Notes: generated by a model not told the origin, from the letters alone. Positions 48,149 through 56,835 are shown, counted from the first letter of the stretch. The stretch: DNA of 64,000 bases from Erythrobacter sp. (GCA_027311945.1 DAICXZ010000030.1:433338-497337); one strand, 5' to 3'. Numbers and translations are program-made.

Positions 48149-49708
48149 CTAGTCCGGTTCGGGTTCCGCCCCGGGTTCTTCTACGACTATCGGATCTACG
48201 ATTATCGGCGGCGTCCAACGAAAGGGCGTCGTCTCTTCGGCCTCTTGCGTAGCGCCCATGAAGTGCTGCGCGAGTTGGCCCAGCCTTCCGCCATGAGGAT
48301 CGAAGGCCAGAGGTGCGGCTAGCGCGCGGGCCAGGGCGATCTTGCCCTCACCAGCGAGCATCGTGGCCACCTCAAGCGCAAGCGACCGGTCGAACGGGGC
48401 AAGCTGACTGGCACGCTCCAGCGCCTTGCGAGCAAGCTCGGTCGGCTCTTCGCCCAGCTCCTGCATGGAGCGATAATAATAGATCAGCGGCAACGGGTGA
48501 TCCGGCTCGATCCGATTAAGCGCGGAAAACGCCTCCATGGCCACCGGATATTCCTCCGCGCGCTGGTCCGCTGGAGCCTCTCTGGCGAGGTTGAAAAGCG
48601 CATATCCCTTCTGCACATAGGCATTCAAAACTGAGGGATCGGCCGCAATGGCCCGGTCTGCTGCCGCGATTGCCTCGGCATCGTTGCCAGCGTCCAGCTC
48701 GGCTTCGGCCAGCGCGGCGAGGACACCGGCATCGTCCGGGTAGGATGTCGCGACCGCGCGAACCTCCGGCAGCAGCTCCAGCGCCTCTTCGCGGGTTACT
48801 CCGCGCTTGGATCTTACCTGTAACGGCAGCACCGCATTCATCCCGTCGCTCAGCTCGCTGACGTGGACCTCTCCGGGCGTAATCATTGTGGCGGTCAGGT
48901 TGAGCATCATCAGGCGGCGTCGGCGTAGGTAGTTGTCCAGGTCCGTCTCGAGACGGTCGAGATCGCCAAACGCCTGCTCTGCCGCTGCCAGCGCATTCAA
49001 GCCCGCGCTCAGCGCATCGGTGTAGGCGCGGAACTGGCCCGGACGTTCGCCGGACAGGCTGAGGTAGTGAAACAGCAGCCAGGCCCGGCCATAGAAGGCG
49101 TCATGCCGGGTACTGGTTCGCTTGGCGTAGAGATCTGCGTCGAGCAATTCGCGGATTGGCACGTCAGCCGCGTAGAAGAGGTCATTGGCGCGATGGATCG
49201 CGGGGCGCCCGATCTCTACTCCGCCATCGGATGGGAAGCGAGCCGAGGCGTAGAACTCCGCGCTCCCTTCGGACATCCACAGGGGTTGCGGAAACCGAGT
49301 GCTGATCGAGGCGAAATAGTGCGCATATTCGTGCAGCAAGATGACCGCTGAGAAGGGCAGTTCTCCCGAAGTCGGGTAGGCATCCTGTACAAAGGCAACC
49401 GACCCTCCCGCACGGGCCGAATAGAAGCCGGCGATTTTCTTGTCTCCGGCCAGTCGCCGCATATCCGCGCTGTTGCCGACGGCGTAGATGGTGACGCGGT
49501 TGGAAAGGCTGGGCGTCTCGGTGGTTCTGGAGGTAACAAATTCCATCGCCCGGTGGAACCGCTCCAGCATATTGCCGAAGCGTTCGAGATCGCGTGCCGA
49601 ATCATCGGCGTAGATGACGAAGTGTTCGCTTTCGGCCTTGCGCCAGCGCGCCTGTGCCGGGGTTGTCATAAGAATAATACAGCAAAATGCCGCGATCAGT
49701 CTGCGCAC
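48149..49708 (-). CDS. Exported HExxH peptidase-like protein with TPR region
   Basis: About 519 residues. From a GTG start the N-terminus is a Sec signal peptide (RRLIAAFCCIILMTTPAQA). The middle contains ILLHEYAHYF (HExxH at 126-130) followed by MSEGSAEFYAS with a candidate third zinc ligand, as in DUF1570/gluzincin-like peptidases. The C-terminal half is helical with tetratricopeptide-type repeats (NAYVQKGYALFNLAR). A longer frame to 49795 exists but would bury the signal peptide. It is probably periplasmic; the substrate is unknown. It is convergent with pckA. Confidence 0.78.
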   Translation of the reverse strand: MRRLIAAFCCIILMTTPAQARWRKAESEHFVIYADDSARDLERFGNMLERFHRAMEFVTSRTTETPSLSNRVTIYAVGNSADMRRLAGDKKIAGFYSARAGGSVAFVQDAYPTSGELPFSAVILLHEYAHYFASISTRFPQPLWMSEGSAEFYASARFPSDGGVEIGRPAIHRANDLFYAADVPIRELLDADLYAKRTSTRHDAFYGRAWLLFHYLSLSGERPGQFRAYTDALSAGLNALAAAEQAFGDLDRLETDLDNYLRRRRLMMLNLTATMITPGEVHVSELSDGMNAVLPLQVRSKRGVTREEALELLPEVRAVATSYPDDAGVLAALAEAELDAGNDAEAIAAADRAIAADPSVLNAYVQKGYALFNLAREAPADQRAEEYPVAMEAFSALNRIEPDHPLPLIYYYRSMQELGEEPTELARKALERASQLAPFDRSLALEVATMLAGEGKIALARALAAPLAFDPHGGRLGQLAQHFMGATQEAEETTPFRWTPPIIVDPIVVEEPGAEPEPD

Positions 49709-49862
49709 GATTGTCTTGCCCCAGTCGCCCCGAATAGCGGTACGATGCAGTTCCCATATGAAATGTTCAAGACGAAACGCGGATGCAGATGGCATGCAAA
49801 CTGGCTCTTGTATTTGCCTTCGTGAGGTCCACTATCCTCATCACCTGCCAAGGAGACAGATC

Positions 49863-50219
49863 ATGAGCATGCTTGACGGAATCCTGAAGACCATCGCCGG
49901 TTCACCCGACGATGTGGTGAACCTCGCTGCCAAGGTCGGGATCGACCCGGCGATGGCTGAAAAGGCGATCGCCGCGCTCGGTCAGGCGCATACGATGCAG
50001 GGCGATACGGTCGAACTGGCTTCGGCCAAGACCGGGCTCGACACCGGCACCCTGTCGCAGATCGTGGAGCAGATCGGCGGCGAAGGTTCGCTCACCGAGT
50101 TCGCCAACGCGATCAAGAACGATCCGGGCAGCATCGCCCACCTGCTTGATCGCGATGGTGACGGCAACCCGCTTAACGACGTGGTGGGCATGGCCAAGGG
50201 CCTGTTTAACAAAGGCTGA
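49863..50219 (+). CDS. Small protein with an EF-hand-like calcium loop
   Basis: A 118-residue cytoplasmic protein, helical in its first 100 residues and ending with DRDGDGNPLNDVVGMAKGLF. The DxDGDGNPLND sequence is a good EF-hand/dockerin-type Ca2+ loop. No signal peptide or membrane span. AAGGAG lies upstream of the ATG at a normal distance. I do not know a named family for it. It stands alone, divergent from the peptidase-like gene, and repeat copy B follows its stop. Confidence 0.75.
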   Translation: MSMLDGILKTIAGSPDDVVNLAAKVGIDPAMAEKAIAALGQAHTMQGDTVELASAKTGLDTGTLSQIVEQIGGEGSLTEFANAIKNDPGSIAHLLDRDGDGNPLNDVVGMAKGLFNKG

Positions 50220-50229
50220 TCATTCGCAA

Positions 50230-50322
50230 AGCCCTTCCCCTTGGGGGAAGGGTTGGGATGGGGGTTCCAGGGCATGCAGCGTCGAGCCCCCACCCCCAGC
50301 CCCTCCCCGAGGGGAGGGGAGT
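50230..50322. repeat. Dispersed G/C hairpin pair, family 2, copy B
   Basis: It has the same two units as copy A in the reverse order. CCCTTCCCC...GGGGGAAGGG at 50232-50252 is followed by GTTGGGATGGGGG. After a spacer, CCCCCACCCCC and the perfect hairpin CCCCTCCCC-GA-GGGGAGGGG (50300-50319) follow. It sits between convergent gene ends, like copy A. Confidence 0.88.
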
Positions 50323-50336
50323 AATACCATCCAGCT

Positions 50337-52178
50337 CTAGCCGGTCGCGCCCGCGATATAGCGGCTGATATTGCCCGCCAGCACGTCGAGCGGCACGTTG
50401 CCGCCTTCGACCACTGCCATGTTGAAGTCCTTGAGGTCGTAGCGGGCACCCAGTGCCTCGAGCGCGCTCTCGCGCTGGCGCAGGATTTCGAGCTTGCCGA
50501 CCATGTAGCCGCAAGCCTGACCCGGCCAGCTGCAATAGCGGTCGATCTCGCTGGCCATTTCGTCCGCCCCGTCGCCGGTCTGCTCGGTGATGAAGGCGAG
50601 GGCCTCGGCGCGGCTCCAGCGCTTGGCGTGCATCCCTGAATCGACCACCAGACGGCAGGCGCGGAAGGCCGCATCCTGCAGGTAGCCAAGCTGCCAGGCC
50701 GGATGATCGGCATAGGCGCCGAGCTCGTCGGCCAGCTGTTCGGCATAGAGCGCCCAGCCTTCGCTGAAGGAATTGAAGGCGAGGATCGAGCGGATCAGCG
50801 GCAGCTGGTTCGAATATTCGCCCTCCCACACATGGCCGGGAATGGTCTCGTGGTGGACCAGCGTGGGCAGGGTATATTTGCGGTGCAGGTCGGTGGTCAG
50901 CAGGTTGATCCACATCTTGCCGGGGATGGAGCCATCCTTCGAACCCGCGCCGCCATAGGCAGTCGGCGCGCCGGGCTCCTCAGCCAGCGGCAGGCGGCGC
51001 ACTTCGAGGTTCGCGGGTACGGTGCGGCTGAACGCGCGGGGCATCTGCGAACGGATCCAGTCGATGCGCTCGTGGATGAAGTCCATGATCTGCGCGCGGC
51101 CTTCGTCGCCCTCGGCAAACTTGAAGCGCTCGTCTTCGGAAAGCTGCTTCATGCGCTGGCCCGCCGTGCCCTCGGTATAGCCGAGCGAGCGCAGGATCGG
51201 TTCCATCTTGGCGTGAATGGAGGCGAGGGTGTCGTGGCCCAGTTCGTGGACCTCCTCGGGGGTGATATTGGTGGTGGTGCTCGCCTTCAGTGCCCAGCGA
51301 TAATAGTCCGGGCCGCCGGGCCGCGCCCACATGCCTGCATCCGAGGTGGCCAGAGCGCGTTCGGCCTTCAGCTCTTCGAGTTGCGCGGCCAGCACTGGGG
51401 CGATCACGCTTTGCGCGAGCTGCACCGCGTGAGGCAGTGCGGCCTTCGCCTCAGGGAGATCGGAGCGGCCGAGCGGCATGGCCCAGCCACCCCCCTCGGC
51501 GCTGTCGGTGATGGTCTGCTCCATCTGGCCGATCGCCTTATCGAGCAGGAAGTCGGGCGCGACGAGGCCCATTTCGCGGGCCGATTGCATCCGCTCCAAC
51601 TCGCCTGCAAGCGAGGCGGGCACCTGCGCCAGTCGCTCCATGTAATAGTCGACATCGGCCCCGTCGCGCAGCGGCTGGTCCGAATCGAAGCTGCGCGGCA
51701 GGTCGAGATAGCCGCCCACGTTCTGGATCACGACATAAGGCGCGTTGCGCCACGAGCCGACCGCTACGTCGCCATAGGGCAGGGCGAAGCCTTCCAGCGC
51801 GTTGGCATAGGCGCTTTTCACCACTTCGAGACTGGTGCGGGTGGGCGCGTCGAGCCCGCTTTCATTGACGGAGGAGACGCGGGCAAGGTCTTCGCGCAGG
51901 GTTTCGGCAAGAGCGGCACGGCCTTCGAGTGAGCTGTCTTCAAGCCGCCCGCGCATGGCGGCATGCACGCCGGTATCCACGCCGAGCGAGGTTGCGCGTC
52001 CGGGTTGGTGTGAAAGCAGCCGCCAGGCGACATCGTCGAGCAGCGCCTTGGCGCCGGTATCGGCTGTGGCGGAGGTGGTGGCGGTGACGCAGCCCGGCAG
52101 CGTGGCGGCGATGGCGAGGCCTGAGGCACCCTTCAGGGCCGCGCGGCGGGTGAGCATGGGAGTGTCGAAGCTGTGCAT
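50337..52178 (-). CDS. DUF885 family peptidase-like lipoprotein
   Basis: A 613-residue exported protein with twin-arginine (TRRAALKGASG, residues 10-20) and lipobox-like LPGC (Cys30) features. The DUF885 zinc motif HETIPGH is near residue 440, with SEGWALYAEQLADELG following as the third-ligand region and a GQACGYMVGKLEI segment near the end. The family is probably a peptidase or dipeptidase. The ATG at 52157 is an alternative start that would shorten the n-region. It is divergent from a small membrane protein. Confidence 0.9.
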   Translation of the reverse strand: MHSFDTPMLTRRAALKGASGLAIAATLPGCVTATTSATADTGAKALLDDVAWRLLSHQPGRATSLGVDTGVHAAMRGRLEDSSLEGRAALAETLREDLARVSSVNESGLDAPTRTSLEVVKSAYANALEGFALPYGDVAVGSWRNAPYVVIQNVGGYLDLPRSFDSDQPLRDGADVDYYMERLAQVPASLAGELERMQSAREMGLVAPDFLLDKAIGQMEQTITDSAEGGGWAMPLGRSDLPEAKAALPHAVQLAQSVIAPVLAAQLEELKAERALATSDAGMWARPGGPDYYRWALKASTTTNITPEEVHELGHDTLASIHAKMEPILRSLGYTEGTAGQRMKQLSEDERFKFAEGDEGRAQIMDFIHERIDWIRSQMPRAFSRTVPANLEVRRLPLAEEPGAPTAYGGAGSKDGSIPGKMWINLLTTDLHRKYTLPTLVHHETIPGHVWEGEYSNQLPLIRSILAFNSFSEGWALYAEQLADELGAYADHPAWQLGYLQDAAFRACRLVVDSGMHAKRWSRAEALAFITEQTGDGADEMASEIDRYCSWPGQACGYMVGKLEILRQRESALEALGARYDLKDFNMAVVEGGNVPLDVLAGNISRYIAGATG

Positions 52179-52254
52179 GGCATCTGGTTACAGCCGCAAC
52201 CGGGCAAGTCAAACCTATCTGGCGAACGACGCGCGGTGCCGCTAGGGAGGGGCG

Positions 52255-52464
52255 ATGTTCGACGTGATCGTTTCCATAGTCATGCTGGCCGCCGCATTCC
52301 TGATCGGTGGCGGCATCAAGCTGCTGCGCCGTGGCGAGCCGCAGCGCGGCATGCTGATGCTTCTGCTCGCCTTCGTGATGGTGGCCAATGTGGCGATCTG
52401 GGTCATCCCCGACGACGACGGCGGCATCCCGCTGAGGGACGCCGCCGCCGAAAACCAGCGTTGA
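52255..52464 (+). CDS. Small two-helix membrane protein
   Basis: A 69-residue protein with two hydrophobic helices (IVSIVMLAAAFLIGGGI and MLMLLLAFVMVANVAIWVI) separated by a basic turn (LLRRGEPQRG), with an acidic C-terminus. The topology suggests both ends outside. A GGAGGGG ribosome-binding site precedes the ATG. No family or function is recognised. It is convergent with tonB, 7 bp between stops. Confidence 0.7.
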   Translation: MFDVIVSIVMLAAAFLIGGGIKLLRRGEPQRGMLMLLLAFVMVANVAIWVIPDDDGGIPLRDAAAENQR

Positions 52465-52471
52465 CCGGCGC

Positions 52472-53164
52472 TTAGGGGATTTGCCAGGTCACCGCGCCGG
52501 TGAAGGTGCCCACCACTTGCGCGCCGCTGCCATTCTTCGCCGGTTCGAACCGTGCGCGGCGTTGCAGCAGGCGGCAGGTCTCGGAATCGAGCCCGCTGTG
52601 GCCTGAGCCTTGCGTCACTTCGCAGGTCTCCACCCGCCCATTGCTCGCCACCACGAGGCGATAGCGCACCGTGCCTTCGTTCGCGCGCATCAGGTCGCGG
52701 CGCGGATAGTCGTCGGTGGTGATCCAGCCGGTCGGGCCGTTGATCGCCTTCGGACCGACTGCGGCCACGCTCGGTGTGGGCGTGGGTAGCGCCAGATTGC
52801 CATTGCCGGTTGCCATTCCCGGCAGCGTGTCCGGGATGGCGGGCATGAGCGGGCCATCATCGAACGGGGCCGCTACGATCGGGTCGCGCGTCGGCAGGTC
52901 GATAATGCGATCGGGAGCTTTGGGCGGATTGTAAGTCACAACCTCGGGAATCTGCTGCTCCATCTTCTCGGGCGGCGGCGGTTCGAGCGTGGGTGTCGGA
53001 GTGGGCACGTTCCACGCGGTGACGATGATTTCCGGCTTGGCGATCACGCCGGTGATGGTCAGCCCGGTATAGACGCCAATCGCCATGACCGCATGAATGG
53101 CGCCGACCCCGAGCAGGGCCCTGGCGCGGGCTCCGGGCGCAGATGTGCTGTCAACATAGGCCAT
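52472..53164 (-). CDS. tonB: Energy transducer TonB family protein
   Basis: A 230-residue protein: an N-terminal transmembrane helix (GVGAIHAVMAIGVYTGLTI), a Pro/Thr-rich periplasm-spanning linker (PTPTPTLEPPPPEK) and a C-terminal TonB domain with GTVRYRLVVASNGRVETCEV. It connects the inner-membrane ExbBD motor to TonB-dependent receptors such as the one at the left of the window. AAGGAGGGAG lies 6 bp upstream of this ATG, overriding an upstream ATG. No exbB/exbD is in the window. A palindromic sequence lies just upstream. Confidence 0.93.
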   Translation of the reverse strand: MAYVDSTSAPGARARALLGVGAIHAVMAIGVYTGLTITGVIAKPEIIVTAWNVPTPTPTLEPPPPEKMEQQIPEVVTYNPPKAPDRIIDLPTRDPIVAAPFDDGPLMPAIPDTLPGMATGNGNLALPTPTPSVAAVGPKAINGPTGWITTDDYPRRDLMRANEGTVRYRLVVASNGRVETCEVTQGSGHSGLDSETCRLLQRRARFEPAKNGSGAQVVGTFTGAVTWQIP

Positions 53165-53180
53165 ATCAAACTCCCTCCTT

Positions 53181-53205
53181 GTAATGTTATTATGTAACAC
53201 ATTAC
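53181..53205. promoter_or_regulatory. Overlapping palindromes upstream of tonB
   Basis: GTAATGT / ACATTAC (7-bp arms) enclose TGTTA-N5-TAACA, all within 25 bp and 17 bp upstream of the tonB ATG. On the coding strand the core reads GTTACATAATA, the same 11-mer found at the hxlR start. It is a likely operator or part of the promoter. Confidence 0.55.
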
Positions 53206-53338
53206 CATGAGCCCATGGCGGAGAAAAGCCCTGAAATACAGGCGCGATTTTCCATCCGCCAGGTGACGGTTCTGGAGGGATTTACGGATCGTGGGCCGGA
53301 CGGGTTCCCGCCCGGCACGCCGATATACGGTCAGCCGA

Positions 53339-53995
53339 TCAGGTAATCGGGCAGGACGGATCGAGCCGGAAATCGAGATAATTGTCGACCGAGGACATCA
53401 GCTCTTCGAGTTCGTTCTCGAAGAAGTGATTGGCGCGCGGGATCTCGTCGTGGTGGATCGTGATGTGCTTCTGCGTGCGCAGCTTGTCGACCAGCTTCTG
53501 AACGCTGTTCGGCTGCACCACCGTGTCGGCCGTGCCCTGAATGAAGATGCCCGAGGCAGGGCAGGGCGCGAGGAAGCTGAAGTCGTACATGTTCGCAGGC
53601 GGTGCGACCGAGATGAAGCCGCGAATCTCCGGGCGGCGCATCAGCAACTGCATGCCGATCAGCGCGCCGAAGCTGACGCCGGCGACCCAGGTTACCTGCG
53701 CTTCGGGATGGATCGACTGCACCCAGTCGAGCGCCGAGGCGGCGTCCGACAGTTCGCCGATGCCGTTATCGAAGCTGCCCTGGCTCTTGCCGACGCCGCG
53801 GAAGTTGAAGCGCAGCGTGGCGAACCCGCGGTCAACGAAGGTCTTGTACAGGCGCTGGACGATGCGGTCGTTCATGGTGCCGCCGCCCTGACTGTGCGGG
53901 TGGAGGATCATCGCCACCGGCGCGCGGGGGCGCGGAGCGGGCGAGTAGCGGCCTTCGAGACGGCCTTCGGGGCCGGGGAAAATGACGTGCGGCAT
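53339..53995 (-). CDS. Alpha/beta hydrolase (dienelactone-hydrolase-like)
   Basis: A 218-residue cytosolic hydrolase. It has HPHSQGGGTMNDRIV with an oxyanion-hole region, LRFNFRGVGKSQG, the nucleophile elbow GVSFGA (Ser near 108), an Asp in IQGTADTVVQP and the catalytic His in RANHFFE. This combination is typical of the short alpha/beta hydrolases annotated as CocE/alpha-beta in proteobacteria. It is divergent from a cysteine desulfurase gene, 103 bp apart. Confidence 0.92.
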   Translation of the reverse strand: MPHVIFPGPEGRLEGRYSPAPRPRAPVAMILHPHSQGGGTMNDRIVQRLYKTFVDRGFATLRFNFRGVGKSQGSFDNGIGELSDAASALDWVQSIHPEAQVTWVAGVSFGALIGMQLLMRRPEIRGFISVAPPANMYDFSFLAPCPASGIFIQGTADTVVQPNSVQKLVDKLRTQKHITIHHDEIPRANHFFENELEELMSSVDNYLDFRLDPSCPIT

Positions 53996-54098
53996 GGGCT
54001 GATCGGCTCTGCTTTATTGGGTTTTGGAACCGCGCGGCTGGCGCGGGGGAAGTGGGCGGCTATATAGGGACGATGGCGTTATTCGCAATTCTTTCCGC

Positions 54099-55085
54099 AT
54101 GACCCGTATCTATCTGGATCACGCCGCCACCTCGCCGCTGCGCCCCGAAGCGCGCGCCGCGATGGAACAGGGCCTTGCGATCTGGGCCAATCCCAGCTCG
54201 CCGCACTCCGAGGGGCGCAAGGCCAAGGCTGCCCTGGAAGATGCCCGCGAGAGGGTGAAAGCGGCGCTCGGCTGGGCGGGCGAGGTGATCTTCACCAGCG
54301 GAGCGAGCGAGGCGCTGGCGCTGGGTCTGTGCCGCGCCAAGGCGAGCCGCCGGGTGGTCAGCGCGGTGGAGCACGACGCGGTGTTCCGCGCTGCGCCCGA
54401 TGCTGAGGTCTATGCCGAGGATGTCGCGCTTGATGGCGACACGGTGTTTGCGGTGCAGCACGTCAATCCCGAAACCGGCACGATCAACCCGGTCGAGGAG
54501 ATGGCGGAGGTCGTGCGGGAAACGGGGGCGCTGGTTCTGTCGGACTGCTCGCAGAGCGCGGGCAAGCTGGCCTTGCCGCAGGTCGATATGGCGGTGGTCT
54601 CGGCGCACAAGTTCGGCGGCCCGATTGGCGTTGGCGCGCTACTGGTGCGCGATTTCGCGCTGCTCGAGCCGATGGGCGGGCACGAGCGCGGTTATCGCGC
54701 CGGGACCGAGAACCTGCCCGCGATCATGGGCATGGCCGCCGCGCTGGAGGCGGGCGATTGGGCGACTTCTGCCGCCGAGCGCGCGGCCTTTCGCGAGGCG
54801 CTGGCGGGCGAGGTGCTCGAACTGGGCGAGCAGGTGGATTACATCGCGGCGCTCACGCACCCCACCATCAGCGCGCAGGCACTGCTGATCCGGCTTGACG
54901 CTATGGGCTTTGCCGTCTCGGCGGGCAGCGCGTGCTCTTCGGGCACGCTGAAAAAGAGCCGTGTGCTCGATGCCTTCGGGGTGGAGGACGACGTGGCGCG
55001 GCGCACAATCCGGGTGTCGCTGGGGTGGAACACCAGTGCGGCGGAGCTGGAGGCCTTCGTGAAGGCCTGGCGGGGTCTGAGCTAA
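54099..55085 (+). CDS. Cysteine desulfurase, NifS/IscS type
   Basis: A PLP enzyme that removes sulfur from cysteine for Fe-S clusters and thio-modification. The 328-residue protein begins RIYLDHAATSPLRPEARAAM, has the PLP Lys in SAHKFGG and the active Cys in SAGSACSSGT. At about 330 residues it is shorter than IscS. The ATG giving MTRIYLDH was chosen. No iscU, iscA or suf genes adjoin it. A second enzyme of the family is encoded 3.5 kb downstream with a ferredoxin. Confidence 0.92.
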   Translation: MTRIYLDHAATSPLRPEARAAMEQGLAIWANPSSPHSEGRKAKAALEDARERVKAALGWAGEVIFTSGASEALALGLCRAKASRRVVSAVEHDAVFRAAPDAEVYAEDVALDGDTVFAVQHVNPETGTINPVEEMAEVVRETGALVLSDCSQSAGKLALPQVDMAVVSAHKFGGPIGVGALLVRDFALLEPMGGHERGYRAGTENLPAIMGMAAALEAGDWATSAAERAAFREALAGEVLELGEQVDYIAALTHPTISAQALLIRLDAMGFAVSAGSACSSGTLKKSRVLDAFGVEDDVARRTIRVSLGWNTSAAELEAFVKAWRGLS

Positions 55086-55215
55086 GCGTCATGGACATAT
55101 TCGGACAGGTCGCATGATGGCAGCTATCGGGCATTTCGACCTTAAAGCTGCCTGGCAGGAGACGACCCCAGAGCTCTCATTCCCTTCGCGCTGCATTTCA
55201 AAAGTGCTGGGTAGA

Positions 55216-56217
55216 CTAGGTCGGCTGGCGTGCGGGTGATTTCGATATCGGAGCAGGGAATGCCAGTAGGGAAATGCTCTCGACACGGCCCGCAAAATAC
55301 CAAATTGGAGGCACCAAGATTGCGGCCACCAATCCGTCAACCGCATAGTGCCATCCAAGATGGACCGAGGCTACAAAAACTGTCGCCTCAAAAGCGATTG
55401 CACTCCACAACTGCCAGCTATTCCCAAATCGATCGTAGACCATCCAAATTAACAAGAGATAGAGCGCATTGTGCATCGAGGGCATTGCACTGATACCCTT
55501 GCCAAAGCCGGGCGCTCCAAAATTTTCTAAGAGGTAGGCTTGCGTGCGTGTGGCTGTCAGGTCTGAAGGGAGGACCGACCGGAGCTCAGCAAATCGAGGA
55601 TCGCTATAAAAGTGCTCCACGTAGACCGGACCTGTGGAAGAGAGTGCAACCGCCGCCCATACGCCAATGATGAACCAGCACATAGTGATTGCTAGAACGC
55701 ACCGCCTGCTGAAAACCCGGTCTTTCGAGAAACATGCCCATAGCGACATTCCCAAGGTAACGATCAGGCAAGGCGTCACATAAAACATATCCAAAAAGCG
55801 CGTCGCGCCGGATCCCAGCAACGCATGGCTAATTCGCCATGGGTCTTGGCCAAACAACATCATATCGAGGTCTGCCAAAAAGGGATCGGCATAAAATGGC
55901 ACCAAACTTGGAATCGAGACCTTCAGAACCATGTATACTTGCATCATCAGAGCTAGCGAAACGAGGAATACAGCGCCCTCGCCTAAGCGAGAGCGGTTCA
56001 TTCTGCACACACGATACATGATTTTTGTAGGATGATTCATGCGCTTAGTAGCTATTTGCACGAGCAGTGCAACTGAACCGGCAAGTAGCAGCCAAACAAG
56101 TAAAAGCGATTGCAAATAGACGGCGTGCGCGATCTCACCGATATCGGACATCGGCACCGTGAACGCCAACGCCGTATGGAGGGTGAGAAAAAAGGCAAGA
56201 AATGCACGGGTATCCAT
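55216..56217 (-). CDS. PAP2-superfamily integral membrane phosphatase/transferase
   Basis: A 333-residue polytopic protein with about six hydrophobic helices. The C-terminal catalytic region has SAMPSMHNALYLLLIW and HLGWHYAVDGLVAA, the His pair of PAP2 enzymes of the inositol-phosphorylceramide-synthase-like subfamily. The first PAP2 Lys/Arg motif is not obvious. It may act on a lipid phosphate or transfer a head group to a sphingolipid. Its base composition is much lower in GC than its neighbours (sampled blocks of 31/60 and 27/60 GC), which suggests acquisition by transfer. Confidence 0.82.
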   Translation of the reverse strand: MDTRAFLAFFLTLHTALAFTVPMSDIGEIAHAVYLQSLLLVWLLLAGSVALLVQIATKRMNHPTKIMYRVCRMNRSRLGEGAVFLVSLALMMQVYMVLKVSIPSLVPFYADPFLADLDMMLFGQDPWRISHALLGSGATRFLDMFYVTPCLIVTLGMSLWACFSKDRVFSRRCVLAITMCWFIIGVWAAVALSSTGPVYVEHFYSDPRFAELRSVLPSDLTATRTQAYLLENFGAPGFGKGISAMPSMHNALYLLLIWMVYDRFGNSWQLWSAIAFEATVFVASVHLGWHYAVDGLVAAILVPPIWYFAGRVESISLLAFPAPISKSPARQPT

Positions 56218-56580
56218 GAGCCGGCTTTAATTTAGCAATGGTCAACGTGCCGTTACCCTCGCGGAATAGGTCTATGAGCTAAGCCTACCGCTTTTTACGA
56301 GATGTTCGCTCCCCACCCCAATTTCCGCCACCCAGCTAATCGTGGCGGCGTGCCGATTGCCGACCGAAACTCAGGTCTGAATTTGTCCACGCTGCCTAGC
56401 AACACTCATCACCCCTGCCGCGCTTGTAATCACTACCCGCCGTCGCCATCTAAATCTCAGCTACCAGTCGCAATCGACGGTCACCGCTTCCACCATCGGA
56501 AGCCCTTTCCTTCAGTTCCGCCTCCTAGTCGCAGCCGGGTCAATTCTGGCGCGCTGCGCACTCGTTCGAAGGAATGACAA
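56218..56580 (+). other. Long intergenic leader upstream of the cold-shock-like gene
   Basis: No gene is convincing in this 363-bp stretch. It holds a CCGCCAC...GTGGCGG inverted repeat (56325-56348) and then a strongly C-rich, G-poor plus strand: 49 C against 19 G in 56401-56520. A 91-codon open frame (56302-56577) exists, but its Pro/Ser/His/Arg composition comes from this bias. The region is probably the 5' untranslated leader of the next gene. Confidence 0.5.
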
Positions 56581-56835
56581 ATGGCACATTTTGGCAAGAT
56601 CAAGAGCTATGACAGCAGCTCGGGCACCGGCTCGATCACCCCTGAAAAGGGTGGCGATGCACTCCGCTTCAAGAAGGCGGACCTGCAGCAGGAAGCCGAG
56701 GTGCCCAAGGTCGATCAGCGTTTCAGCTATGAAACCAGCGAAGTCGATGGCGGCAAGAAGATGGCGGTGAACCTGCAGGCCCAGCAGGGCGACGGCCAGA
56801 ACCAGAAGGATCAGGCCAGCGCCCAACAGGGCTGA
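56581..56835 (+). CDS. Cold-shock-domain-like small protein
   Basis: An 84-residue protein with a degenerate cold-shock fold: GKIKSYDSSSGTGSITPEKGGDALRF replaces the usual KGFGFI and HxF RNP motifs, so nucleic-acid contacts are partly lost. It ends in a Gln/Asp-rich tail (QQGDGQNQKDQASAQQG). GAAGGA lies 8 bp before the ATG. A long C-rich leader precedes it, and two small genes of unknown role follow in the same direction. Confidence 0.78.
   Translation: MAHFGKIKSYDSSSGTGSITPEKGGDALRFKKADLQQEAEVPKVDQRFSYETSEVDGGKKMAVNLQAQQGDGQNQKDQASAQQG

Noticed and set aside
53215..53346. 43-codon plus-strand frame beginning MAEKSPEIQARF near the tonB palindromes
   Set aside because: It might be a small protein or a truncated regulator, but it has no clear ribosome-binding site and overlaps the end of the hydrolase gene; not enough support.
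56302..56577. 91-codon open frame in the cold-shock leader
   Set aside because: Composition (Pro, Ser, His, Arg) follows the C-rich strand bias; no ribosome-binding site or motif; it ends immediately before the real start.
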